Origin: Allorhodopirellula solitaria | GTDB taxonomy: Bacteria; Planctomycetota; Planctomycetia; Pirellulales; Pirellulaceae | DNA length: 64,000 bases | Assembly (NCBI RefSeq): GCF_007859855.1 | Contig: NZ_SJPK01000007.1 | Coordinates: forward strand, 210,542-274,541 | Reading direction: 5' to 3' | Shown: piece by piece, positions 8,859 through 17,572 of the stretch | How positions within the stretch are numbered: position 1 is the stretch's first letter | How the letters are laid out: every line of letters begins with the position of its first letter | The notes under the pieces: generated by a model | The model's input: only the letters and a program-made list of their open reading frames with translations | The model's database searches: none | What the model was told of the DNA's origin: nothing | Program-made: the position numbers and the translations under genes

Positions 8859-10202
8859 TCAATTGTTGAACAGTTGACGAACGCCGTAGGTGAAGAAGGT
8901 TCCAAGACCGAAGTTGATGACTTCCTCTTCACACTTGTACTGCAGGATCAATGTATCGCCGGGCTGGACCAACGGTCGGCTGCGGGGATCATTGACCGCT
9001 TTGGCGAGGTCCACCTCGATGGCGACCTGGCCCTTGCAGGGGGTATTGCGAAGGATGTAGAGCATCCCTGGGGCGACGCCGAGGTTTCGGATGCCACCAA
9101 ATCCACCGCCGCCGCCACTACCGCGGGCTTCTGAACCGATGCCTTGTCCGGCCAGAGCCATGGCTCCGAGGACGTCGAGGTCATAGTCACGCGGCAGCAG
9201 GTGCTGTCCTCCGGGCAACAATCCCCCAGTATAGAAAACCTCGGTTTCACGGCTTTCGATGTACACAATATCGCCGTCGTAGAGCGTGATGTCCTCTTCG
9301 GCGATGTTCGGCACGACACCCGGACTCACACGCAGTGGAATACGCAAAATCGAAGGATCATCGGGCATCTCGGGTGGACAGTAACATGGGTCGACCATCG
9401 CCGCACGCTGGGACGCCCAGTAGTTGCGAAGGAACTCGGTGCGTTTGCGTTTATCCGCTTCGGACGCCCGTAGCACCATGACTTCGTTCTTGGCCGTCAA
9501 ACCCGGCAACCCGCCGGTTTCCACCAAGGCGTGCAAAACATCATTCTTGTAGGCGGGAAGTTTGACCAACCCACCGGCTGCCGAGCGGTCGCTACCGCGA
9601 ATCGTCTCATCGCCGCCTCGGCCTCCGCCGCCCATGGCATCCTCTCGCACGACGATCACGTCGAACGTGCGTTCTTTGATCAGAGTCACGATCGGTCTCG
9701 CTTTCTCTTCTCGCAGAATCTCGTTGTCGATGTATGCCTGACGAATTTTCTCTCGGACCTGATCGAGGGTCAGACCACTGACCTCGAGCGGTTCAATCAG
9801 CGGCAGGGCGAGCGTCCCGTCATCTTGGACCGCGATCGGGTAACCGATCGATGGCGGCAGGGTGCTGTTCTCCTCGGGGAAGTTCACCGGCGGTGGCTGC
9901 GGCGGCGCATTGGGTGCATTGAATGGCAACACACCCTCAATGTAGACCCCCAAAATATCGTCCGGGCCGAGCTGGTAGTCGCGCGGCGGTTCACGCGACA
10001 GATTGGCAATGTCGACGGGAACGAGGTCGTTCTTGGGAGGCGGAAAGAATTCCGGCGACAATCGATTGGCGGGAATGCCATCGATCGGCTGCGTTAAACT
10101 GGTACAACCGGTTAGGGATGTGGCCACCGCAACGGCGAGACTGCACCCGATTGCCGAGCGAATCATTCGCCCAACGTGCGACTGAAAATCGTTGGTGTTC
10201 AT
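8859..10202 (-). CDS. Polysaccharide biosynthesis/export protein (Wza-like, Poly_export/SLBB)
   Basis: A 447-residue putative outer-membrane lipoprotein for polysaccharide export. The N-terminus has a hydrophobic stretch ending in a lipobox (SLTGC, Cys near residue 33). YQLGPDDILGVYIEGVLPF near residue 75 is the usual opening of the polysaccharide export domain, followed by SLBB-like segments: the LPAYKNDVLHALVETGGLPG stretch and a YDLDVLGAMALAGQG stretch. A Gly-rich insertion (MGGGGRGGDE) lies near residue 190. It is the second gene of a minus-strand pair with the unknown lipoprotein upstream (53 bp gap), and a lipid-carrier sugar transferase lies beyond on the other strand. Wza is the closest analogue; chain specificity is unknown. 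Confidence 0.83.
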   Translation of the reverse strand: MNTNDFQSHVGRMIRSAIGCSLAVAVATSLTGCTSLTQPIDGIPANRLSPEFFPPPKNDLVPVDIANLSREPPRDYQLGPDDILGVYIEGVLPFNAPNAPPQPPPVNFPEENSTLPPSIGYPIAVQDDGTLALPLIEPLEVSGLTLDQVREKIRQAYIDNEILREEKARPIVTLIKERTFDVIVVREDAMGGGGRGGDETIRGSDRSAAGGLVKLPAYKNDVLHALVETGGLPGLTAKNEVMVLRASEADKRKRTEFLRNYWASQRAAMVDPCYCPPEMPDDPSILRIPLRVSPGVVPNIAEEDITLYDGDIVYIESRETEVFYTGGLLPGGQHLLPRDYDLDVLGAMALAGQGIGSEARGSGGGGGFGGIRNLGVAPGMLYILRNTPCKGQVAIEVDLAKAVNDPRSRPLVQPGDTLILQYKCEEEVINFGLGTFFTYGVRQLFNN

Positions 10203-10255
10203 CCGAGAACTCTCCAGAACTTGATATGTGTTTTTTCGGGTGCAGAACCGAGTGT

Positions 10256-11422
10256 TTAACGTGAACCGCTGTCTTGTTTACCGAAGATTTCTTCGATGAC
10301 CGCGTCAATCTCGGCTTGGCTTGGCTCGCTCACTGCACTCGGCCGATCGCCGATCGAGTCGCTTGCAGGCGCGTTTCGTGAGGGTGACGTGACCGCGGTG
10401 GTATCGCGTGGCACTAACTCGAGTTCGTCAAACTCGGCCGTAGACTTCGCTGTCAACGTCGACCCCGTCCCACCGGATATCTCGTTCCAAAATTGCTTCT
10501 CCTGAGCAGTTAGCTTTGTCTCAGAGGATTCACTGGAACGGTTATCAACCCCGAAGTCGTTCGTGTAAGGATCGACTTGGATCTCTACTGGCGGGACTTC
10601 GGCAGGCTCGATCTCGAGCGGCTGGGGAGCTGCCGGTTTCGCATCGTCGAAGGCGCGATCGAGCTCGGAACGAGCTGGATCGGGAGACGGAATCTCCTCC
10701 GCTGCTTCTACTGGAGCGTTCTCAAGGCTGCGTTGGGCGGGTGGTTCGGCCAATGTCGGCTGCCCACCATGGCTGTCTTCGATGACAACGCCACCGGGAA
10801 CCAAAGTTTCGCCTTCATCGAGCACCACACCGGGTGGCAAACCTCCCGATCCCGTGGGCGGAATCGGTGTGACCGCCGGAGTCGGCGAAGCCGTACCGGT
10901 CATGTTCATCGAGTTCGTATTGTTGGGCCGCATGCCGTTCAAGCGAACGGTGTTGTAGTTGCCAATGCCATCCTCTTCGGCCGCTTTGGCACCGAGCGGG
11001 AAGCCTTCGTACCAAGCATTGACTGCCGCTTGGCCGCTACCGCTTTGGTAACGCCAACCCCAGTACTCCGAGGAAATCACCGTCGGTGTGCAACCGGCCC
11101 CGCCATTGGCGACGTCGATGTAACCGGCGATAAAGCCGTTTCGGAAGTCCTTGAGATAACAGTGTCCGTGATAGTTGGGCTTCACCCGGAACCAAGCTCG
11201 GGTCGCCATCACCTTGTTGCGGTGACTGATCATGAAGTCGTCGATGCAGTCACAGTGCTGGATCTTCTTCTGCAGACCACCGAGCATCGTACAACCGGTC
11301 ATCCCCGTGGCGGTCACCCCCAATGCGATCCCGAGGGCACAGCGTTGCCAGTAGCGGCGACGTGCTGTGACAGCGGCGACGGCGTCGGGTTGCGATGTCG
11401 ATTTCTTCATCATGGGCATCAT
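10256..11422 (-). CDS. Planctomycete lipoprotein of unknown function linked to polysaccharide export
   Basis: I do not recognise a domain. I start it at the ATG ending at 11422, which has AAGGGG about 8 nt upstream; the open frame extends to 11512 but those 30 residues look non-coding. The N-terminus has basic residues and a hydrophobic run ending in a lipobox-like GMTGC. A conserved-looking Cys/Trp-rich region follows (CDCIDDFMISHRNKVMATRA, then YWGWRYQSG), and the rest is Pro/Ser/Glu-rich and probably disordered. It lies just upstream of the Wza-like gene in the same orientation, so a role at the cell envelope with exopolysaccharide is an inference from context. Product about 388 residues. 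Confidence 0.65.
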   Translation of the reverse strand: MMPMMKKSTSQPDAVAAVTARRRYWQRCALGIALGVTATGMTGCTMLGGLQKKIQHCDCIDDFMISHRNKVMATRAWFRVKPNYHGHCYLKDFRNGFIAGYIDVANGGAGCTPTVISSEYWGWRYQSGSGQAAVNAWYEGFPLGAKAAEEDGIGNYNTVRLNGMRPNNTNSMNMTGTASPTPAVTPIPPTGSGGLPPGVVLDEGETLVPGGVVIEDSHGGQPTLAEPPAQRSLENAPVEAAEEIPSPDPARSELDRAFDDAKPAAPQPLEIEPAEVPPVEIQVDPYTNDFGVDNRSSESSETKLTAQEKQFWNEISGGTGSTLTAKSTAEFDELELVPRDTTAVTSPSRNAPASDSIGDRPSAVSEPSQAEIDAVIEEIFGKQDSGSR

Positions 11423-11976
11423 TGCCAGTTCCCCTTGCGGTGGAGTGGTCGACTCCGCGTGTCGATCACGCGATACGTCTCCTGCCACCATCTCGCCCCC
11501 CAAAGGCTGCAACGGCGTTCAGAATTGAGAACCTGACCCTTTTCGCTGCTCACGCGGCGATCAGAGTCTTCCTTGCCCTGTTTATCGCCCTTTCAATCAC
11601 ATCGGTTTAACCAAAAGCTCCGGAAATACGGCCCTCGATCGTTGTGCCGCCATTGGCGAGCGTGCCGGTTGGGGTGCATTCTTACCTGAAAATCGCACGC
11701 CAACGCCTGCTCACCTCCCCCGAAGCACCCCCTCAACCAGCTCCACTGAGGGGTCTCTCTATGAAGTCGATGACCAAAAGTCACGATTGGAGTGTCTCCG
11801 GCCGATGATCCTCAAATCTCCTAGTTTTCTTCTACCAATGCGGCCCCTGCGAGCTAAGTTGAATAGATCGCGGACCATTGGCAATCACAAACTAAGGAGG
11901 GTGCAGGTAATGTTTCGGTCCAGTTCATGCACTTTTGCTGGGTTGCTAACTCCAAGTTCATGGTTAGTTCATTGAG
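11423..11976. other. Divergent intergenic region between export and sugar-transferase genes
   Basis: About 550 bp between the minus-strand lipoprotein and the plus-strand WecA-like gene, so it must hold both promoters. I cannot name promoter boxes with confidence. Its right end contains a strong ribosome site and a short ORF, listed separately. Confidence 0.45.
11910..11975 (+). CDS. Candidate 21-codon leader peptide upstream of the WecA-like gene
   Basis: AAGGAGG at 11894-11900 is the best Shine-Dalgarno sequence in this region, and it is spaced 9 nt from an ATG at 11910. That ATG opens a 21-codon frame (MFRSSSCTFAGLLTPSSWLV then H) whose TGA ends at 11975, one base before the ATG of the large downstream gene at 11977. 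The large gene has no comparable ribosome site of its own. This suggests coupled translation or a regulatory leader ORF. The peptide may have no function as a protein. Confidence 0.4.
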   Translation: MFRSSSCTFAGLLTPSSWLVH

Positions 11977-13533
11977 ATGACATTCGCTCTCGTTTTCGCA
12001 TTTTTGGCCGCGGCCCTTGCCGCGATCGCGCTGGTACCGCTCGTCCGGTTATTCGCGCTGCACATCGGATTGGTTGATCAACCCGATACGGAGCGGAAAC
12101 TGCATGCTCGCCCGATTGCGTTGGCTGGAGGATTGGCCGTCTTCCTGAGCATGCTCGCCGGCATCTTTCTCGCGCTCGGTTTCCAAACCGGCTGGACCTA
12201 TGAGATCCCGATCGGTTTTGATACCCAACCATGGCTGGTCTTGCTAGGAGCCTTGGTCGCCATCCTGGTGGTGGGTTTAATCGATGACAAATGGATACTC
12301 CGAGGGCGTCAGAAACTGTTGGCGCAGTGTTTAATCGCCTTGGTCGTCGTCGGCAGCGGCACGTCCCTCAATGAAATCAGCTTGCTCGGCACCGAGATCC
12401 CGCTGGGGATCTTCGCGCTCCCTGTCAGTGTGCTGTGGCTATTGATTTCCATCAATGCACTCAACTTGCTCGACGGCGCCGATGGCATGGCGACCACGGT
12501 AGGGGTCTTCATCTCGGGCGCGTTGGCGGTGATTAGCTTCCTGCACGATAGCCCGGCATTGAATTCCATCACGGCGTTTGCTCTGTGCGGTGCTCTGCTC
12601 GGGTTCCTCTTCTACAACCGGCCCCCGGCCTCCATTTTTCTCGGCGATGCGGGCAGCATGATGGTGGGTCTCCTCGTCGGAGTCCTGGCGATGTGGTGTC
12701 GTCAGAAAGAAACGACGGCATTCGCCGCAGCGCCGCTGGCAATCCTCGTCTTGCCGCTGTTCGACTCGGTCGCCGCCATCACCCGCCGCTGGCTCACCGG
12801 GCGCAGCCTCTACACGAGCGACCGCGGCCACATGCACCACTTGCTCAACGATAAGTTTGGCCGCGTGGGAACATTGTGGGTGGTCGCAGCGGCCTGCACG
12901 GTGAGCTCGACAACGGCAATCGCCTCGGTGTGGCTACAGCAATCGTGGCTCGCACCGGTGGGCGCTCTCCTCGTGCTGGCTGTTTTCGTCAGTACCCGCA
13001 CATTCGGGCACTCTGAGTTCCGGCTGGTCGCGGGACGCGCCTGGCACCTCATCCACTCGTTCTTACTACGGCCTGCGGTTTGTGAGCAGCAGAAACATGA
13101 ACGCGTGCTCAAGATCCAGGGTGATGGGCCCTGGCAATTCGTCTGGGAGCCACTGATCGACTTCGCCGTCCGCCAGGAACTCGCCAGCGTCAAGATTGAC
13201 GTCAATATGGCGTGGTTGCATGAGAGCTATCACGCGACCTGGCGAAGCGTGCAGCTCCCCGAACCCGCCCTTCAAAGCGTGGTGCGAATTCCCCTGTTTG
13301 CGGCTCGCGGCAGTGGTGAGCATGCCGAACAAGTCCCCATTGGACGCCTGGAGATCATTGCTGCGTCCAATGCCGACTCCTTGAACCGCCTGTCCGACTT
13401 CCTCGAACACGCCGCTGAGTTGCAATTGCAAGTCAAACAGGTTGTCAGCCGGATTGAAGAAATCAAACGCGGCGACCCTATCTCGGATCTGCCGTTCCCC
13501 TGGTATCAGGAACACAACTCGGCGAGTGCCTAG
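11977..13533 (+). CDS. Undecaprenyl-phosphate sugar-1-phosphate transferase (MraY/WecA/TagO family)
   Basis: A 518-residue polytopic membrane enzyme that would transfer a sugar-1-phosphate from a UDP-sugar to undecaprenyl phosphate, starting surface polysaccharide assembly. Motifs in order: LVDQPDTERKLHARPI, GLIDDKW with the Asp pair, NALNLLDGADGMAT, IFLGDAGSMM, and RGHMHHLL, the His-containing loop typical of the WecA branch rather than MraY. About 11 membrane segments fill the first 350 residues. The last 160 residues form a soluble domain not present in standard WecA/TagO (about 340-370 residues); I do not recognise it. Its position opposite a Wza-like exporter supports a role in exopolysaccharide initiation. 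Substrate sugar unknown. Confidence 0.87.
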   Translation: MTFALVFAFLAAALAAIALVPLVRLFALHIGLVDQPDTERKLHARPIALAGGLAVFLSMLAGIFLALGFQTGWTYEIPIGFDTQPWLVLLGALVAILVVGLIDDKWILRGRQKLLAQCLIALVVVGSGTSLNEISLLGTEIPLGIFALPVSVLWLLISINALNLLDGADGMATTVGVFISGALAVISFLHDSPALNSITAFALCGALLGFLFYNRPPASIFLGDAGSMMVGLLVGVLAMWCRQKETTAFAAAPLAILVLPLFDSVAAITRRWLTGRSLYTSDRGHMHHLLNDKFGRVGTLWVVAAACTVSSTTAIASVWLQQSWLAPVGALLVLAVFVSTRTFGHSEFRLVAGRAWHLIHSFLLRPAVCEQQKHERVLKIQGDGPWQFVWEPLIDFAVRQELASVKIDVNMAWLHESYHATWRSVQLPEPALQSVVRIPLFAARGSGEHAEQVPIGRLEIIAASNADSLNRLSDFLEHAAELQLQVKQVVSRIEEIKRGDPISDLPFPWYQEHNSASA

Positions 13534-15341
13534 ATCAGCTCATCGAGTTGTTTGGTGAGATCGGCGAAGTGATCGAGCGTTGTCTTGACCGCATCGGGCT
13601 GTGTCATGTCGACCCCAGCCCCCTTGAGCAGATCAAGCGGATCCTGACTGCAGCCGCCACGCAGGAAACCCAAGTAGTCATCGAGTTCCTGTTGACCGCC
13701 GCCGAGTACCCGTCGACTCAGCGCCACCGCGGCACTCAACCCGGTCGCGTACTTGTAGACGTAGAATGCTCGATAGAAGTGAGGGATGCGAAAACACTCG
13801 AGTTCGAGCGAATCATCGATCACGAAGTCGGGACCAAAGTACGCATCGAGCAGTTCACGGTACACCGACCGCAACGACGCCACCGTCAGCGGCTCTCCCG
13901 CTTCAGCCATCTCATGGGTCCGCTTTTCAAATTCAGCGAACATCGTTTGCCGCACGACCGTGGCCCGCAATCCGTCGAGTTCATTGTTGATTAAATACGC
14001 TCGCTCGGTGTCGTCTTGAGCGTTTTCCAGCAAATGAGCGGTCAACAACTGCTCATTAAACGTGCTGGCGACTTCAGCGACAAAAATCGTGTAATTGTAG
14101 TACTGAAACGATTGGTTGGATGCGGAATACCAACTGTGCATCGAGTGTCCGGCCTCGTGGGCGAGCGTGAACACATCGTTGAGAACCTCCTCTTTGAAGT
14201 TCATCAAGATAAATGGATCGCCATCAAACGACCCACAGCTGAACGCACCACTCTGTTTGCCACGATTGGGATAGCGATCCGACCACCGCCCGCGCAAGCC
14301 AACTTCGAGGGCGCCGACGTACTCGCTGCCGAGCGGTGAAAGCGACTCCAAGATCACATCCACCGCCTGATCCCACGTGTGGTGTTTCTTCACGCCCGAC
14401 AGAATCGGCACGTAGGTGTCGTAGTGATGGAGATCGGATAGTCCCATCTTCCGCCGCCGAACATCGAGATAATGATGTACGGCGGGCAAGGAATCTCGCA
14501 CCGCCGAAATCAGATTGTCGTAGACGGTCGTCGGTACGTTGTCGGGAAACAGCGATGCCTCGAGACTGCTGGAGTAGTTGCGTGCTCGAGCATAGTAGAC
14601 GTCGCGTTGGATACTGCCGCTGAGCGTGGCGGCGAGCGTGTTGCGGTGATCGTCGAACACCCCGTAGTACTGATCGAAGGCAGCTTGGCGGACCTCGCGA
14701 TTGGGGCTGAGCAGGAACTGACTGAACGTCGCATGGGATAGCTCGATCGTCCGACCGCTGTCATCGGTCAGATCACCGAATTTCAAATCCGCGTCGTTCA
14801 GTTGCCGGAAGGCGTTACCCGCCGCACCGGACATCTCGCCCTGCATCGCCAACAATCGTTCTTCGCGGTCGCTCAGCGTGTGGGGGCGATATCGGACGAC
14901 TCGTTCGAGCTGCAGACGAAAGGCGGCGAGTTTAGGATCGTTTAAAAACGAATCCATCTTCTCCGCCTCGATCGCGAGCAGTTCCGGGCGAACGAAACTC
15001 GCCGCCTGCGACGCTTTGACAACGAGATTCTGAAACCGCAGCTTGCGCGCCTGATGATCGCTATCGCCCTGGTCTTCGCTAGTCCGCAAAAAAGCGTAAG
15101 TCCCCAATCGCTCGGCGACGCGGTCGATCTCTAAATCGAAGGTGAGAAACTCGAGCAGCGTGTCGACACTCTCGCCCAAACGCCCCTCGTACTCGGCAAA
15201 ACGATCCATCTGGCCAGCAATTTTGTCGAAATCCGCCTGCCAATCCGCCTCGGTTTCATACAGGCTGGCCAGATCCCAGCAATCTTCAGCGGACACATCG
15301 CTTCGCAGCGGCAGTTTGGTCGGGGCGGTAGTGGCGGTCAT
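13530..15341 (-). CDS. pepF: Oligoendopeptidase F (M3 family zinc peptidase)
   Basis: A 603-residue cytoplasmic zinc endopeptidase that degrades short peptides. The N-terminal WDLASLYETEADWQADFDKI is typical of PepF. The M3 active-site motif HEAGHSMHSW (HExxH) lies near residue 395, followed by SNQSF and the family's Tyr-rich segment FRIPHFYRAFYVYKYATG near residue 520. Length is normal for the family. Its stop overlaps the convergent WecA-like gene by 4 bp. Expression is probably independent of its neighbours; no upstream ribosome site stands out before the ATG at 15341. Confidence 0.92.
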   Translation of the reverse strand: MTATTAPTKLPLRSDVSAEDCWDLASLYETEADWQADFDKIAGQMDRFAEYEGRLGESVDTLLEFLTFDLEIDRVAERLGTYAFLRTSEDQGDSDHQARKLRFQNLVVKASQAASFVRPELLAIEAEKMDSFLNDPKLAAFRLQLERVVRYRPHTLSDREERLLAMQGEMSGAAGNAFRQLNDADLKFGDLTDDSGRTIELSHATFSQFLLSPNREVRQAAFDQYYGVFDDHRNTLAATLSGSIQRDVYYARARNYSSSLEASLFPDNVPTTVYDNLISAVRDSLPAVHHYLDVRRRKMGLSDLHHYDTYVPILSGVKKHHTWDQAVDVILESLSPLGSEYVGALEVGLRGRWSDRYPNRGKQSGAFSCGSFDGDPFILMNFKEEVLNDVFTLAHEAGHSMHSWYSASNQSFQYYNYTIFVAEVASTFNEQLLTAHLLENAQDDTERAYLINNELDGLRATVVRQTMFAEFEKRTHEMAEAGEPLTVASLRSVYRELLDAYFGPDFVIDDSLELECFRIPHFYRAFYVYKYATGLSAAVALSRRVLGGGQQELDDYLGFLRGGCSQDPLDLLKGAGVDMTQPDAVKTTLDHFADLTKQLDELI

Positions 15342-15465
15342 CTGGCAATCCGTTGGAAGTGAGAATTCAAATCGAAAGATGAATCATCGTCGACCAATCC
15401 GCCAGCGCGTTCAAGAGGCGTCTGTAAAAATGGCCGCCCCGCCGACCACCGAGCGCCACTCGAAC

Positions 15466-17097
15466 TCAGTCCACGCTGCTTCCCCACCAGCTGGCGTTGG
15501 GTTGGTAATCGGGCTCGAGCATTTCGGCATGGGCGCGTTCCAAGCGTTGCTTGAAGGGCCCCGCGATCCGAGCCTGGTTCGCAGCAGCCTTCTCGGCGTC
15601 GTAGCGAGGATCGGGCGTCGGAAATTTGGCGTCGACGGACCGCAGATAGGTGAGCAGCGCGTCTCGCATGCGGCGAACGCGAACGGGCTGCTCGGCCGCG
15701 ATATCGTGCTGCTCCGAAGCATCCTGGGCGAGATTGTATAATTCATCGCGACCATCGAGGTGATAGTGGATCAGTTTGTAGTCACCCAAACGCATCAACG
15801 ACGAGGGCTCGCCACCTTGATTGTCGTAGTGTGGATAGTGCCAGAACAGCGGCCGTTCCCGCAGCATCGGATCCGGCTTATCCGCCAACAGATTCCCCAG
15901 CGATTTGCCGTCGGCGTGTTGTTCCGGCAGCAACGGTAGCCCTGCCAAGTCCAATAGGGTGGGATACAGGTCGGCGCCGCTCACGGGCACGTCACAGGTC
16001 ATGCCGGGACGGGTGAGCTTGGGATAGCGGATATAGAGCGGTTCACGGATCCCGCCCTCCCATTGCCGGCCCTTGCCACCGCGTAGCGGCAGGTTGCAGG
16101 TCGAGTAGGCATCGCCGGAAGAGACGCCGCCATTGTCGCTGGTAAAAATCACGATCGTGTTGTCTCGCTGCCCCGACGCATCGATCGCCTCGAGCACGCG
16201 CCCGACCGCGTCATCGAGCAATTCCATCATGCCAGCATAGATCGGATGATCTTGAACCTGGCGCACCGGCAGCGTGCGGTCGATTTGGAAACGGTTACCG
16301 TCGGCGGGCGGTGCAGGAGCGGCATCGCGATACTTGCTCCACAACGGCTGGGAAGTTTGCACAGGACCGTGAACGGTATAGAAAGCCAACATGGCAAAGT
16401 ACGGCTCGGGTGAGTCCTCGGGATCGGGATGCGAGATGAAATTGGCTGTCTCATCGGCGAGCCGCAGTGTTAGCGATTCACCTGCCGGCCCGTCGCTGAG
16501 CTTGGGGTTCTTGTAAGGCGAAAAGTAGCCGCCTGGAGGTGATCCCTTGGAATGGCCACCAAAATTGATCGCGAATCCATGGTCGGTGGGCAGGGACCCC
16601 TCTCCACCGAGATGCCACTTGCCCGCAAAGAATGTCCGGTAACCCGCTGCGCCGAGTGTTTCGGCCAAAGTCACATCGTCGCTGGGCAGTTGCCGGTCGT
16701 ATTCAGGTTGCAGCAGAGGTTTATTGCGATTGAACTTGGTTCCCGCCGCCGCACCAATCCACTGGGTGATGCCATGCCGAGCGGGAAATTGGCCGAGCAG
16801 AATACTCGCCCGCGAGGGGCTGCAGACGCGGCAGTTCGCGTACCCCGAGGTGAACCGCATCCCACCCTTGGCGAGCCCATCGATGTGAGGAGTGCGGTAA
16901 AACGTACTGCCCTCCACGCCGAGATCATGCAGCCCCAGATCATCGACCAAAATCAATACGATATTCGGACGGTCCGGTGATGGTGCATGGCTTTGCTCCG
17001 CCGCGGACACCGAGTGGTTCGTGCGGACGACCACGATCATGGCGAGGAGCACGAGGATGAGGCCAACGCAACGCGGTTTGGTGGGCAAGTGAATCAT
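15466..17097 (-). CDS. Exported sulfatase (formylglycine-dependent)
   Basis: A 543-residue type I sulfatase, a family greatly expanded in marine planctomycetes for removing sulfate from algal polysaccharides. A signal peptide is evident (hydrophobic GLILVLLAMIVVV, then SVSAAE). PNIVLILVDDLGLHDLGVEG carries the metal-binding Asp pair, CSPSRASILLG near residue 88 the C-x-P-x-R motif whose Cys becomes formylglycine, and GKWHLGG plus FTSDNGG further active-site parts. The family usually ends near 450-550 residues, so it looks complete. Substrate cannot be read from sequence. Placement near exopolysaccharide genes may be coincidental. Confidence 0.93.
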   Translation of the reverse strand: MIHLPTKPRCVGLILVLLAMIVVVRTNHSVSAAEQSHAPSPDRPNIVLILVDDLGLHDLGVEGSTFYRTPHIDGLAKGGMRFTSGYANCRVCSPSRASILLGQFPARHGITQWIGAAAGTKFNRNKPLLQPEYDRQLPSDDVTLAETLGAAGYRTFFAGKWHLGGEGSLPTDHGFAINFGGHSKGSPPGGYFSPYKNPKLSDGPAGESLTLRLADETANFISHPDPEDSPEPYFAMLAFYTVHGPVQTSQPLWSKYRDAAPAPPADGNRFQIDRTLPVRQVQDHPIYAGMMELLDDAVGRVLEAIDASGQRDNTIVIFTSDNGGVSSGDAYSTCNLPLRGGKGRQWEGGIREPLYIRYPKLTRPGMTCDVPVSGADLYPTLLDLAGLPLLPEQHADGKSLGNLLADKPDPMLRERPLFWHYPHYDNQGGEPSSLMRLGDYKLIHYHLDGRDELYNLAQDASEQHDIAAEQPVRVRRMRDALLTYLRSVDAKFPTPDPRYDAEKAAANQARIAGPFKQRLERAHAEMLEPDYQPNASWWGSSVD

Positions 17098-17182
17098 GGC
17101 GATGCCAAGGGGGGAAGGAACGCGGGGACATTAAGTGACGCATTGCGGTGGTCTGAGTGTAGCGAACACCACCGGTTATTTT

Positions 17183-17503
17183 GGCTCATCCGACGGAAGC
17201 GTGCGCCCGAGGTTTTCAAGGCATGGCTCTCGTATCGAAGGATTTATTTGTGGGATGTGATTATCAATGTTAGACTGGCACTGCCGGGAGAGACGGAGCC
17301 GACTCTGCAGAGGTGCTGGCTTGGCAAGGGATATCTCGGTCGCCAGCGTTTCCCTGCAAAAGCGGTACGCCAATGGTGTTGTCGGTCCCTGGCGAGCGTT
17401 TGTTCGTCAGGGACGCATTTTTGAACGATCATTGGATACGAGAGCCAGGCCTCAAAAAACCTTCCGCTGTGCTCTGCGCACGCTTCCGTCGGATGAACCG
17501 TTA
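17183..17503. repeat. Intergenic inverted-repeat element (MITE-like)
   Basis: Two arms of about 60-70 bp face each other: 17183-17236 and about 17434-17503. They share CATCCGACGGAAGCGTGCGC at the outer side and GGCTCTCGTATC at the inner side, with about 10 extra bases in the right arm. Between them lies about 195 bp with a small internal hairpin (GTCCCTGGCGAGC ... TCGTCAGGGAC). Part of the same arm recurs at 38794-38813. No ORF is supported inside. It fills most of the gap between the sulfatase start and the EF-hand gene end. Confidence 0.65.
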
Positions 17504-17572
17504 TTTTCGAGAACGCCTTCGGCGAAGGGCGACCTAAGGATAACAAACAGCTTGCCTACCCTCACACCACTT

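Noticed and set aside
10577-11536. 319-residue plus-strand open frame across the unknown lipoprotein gene
   Set aside because: It is a mirror frame of a GC-rich coding region; the minus frame has a ribosome site, lipobox and a co-oriented operon partner.
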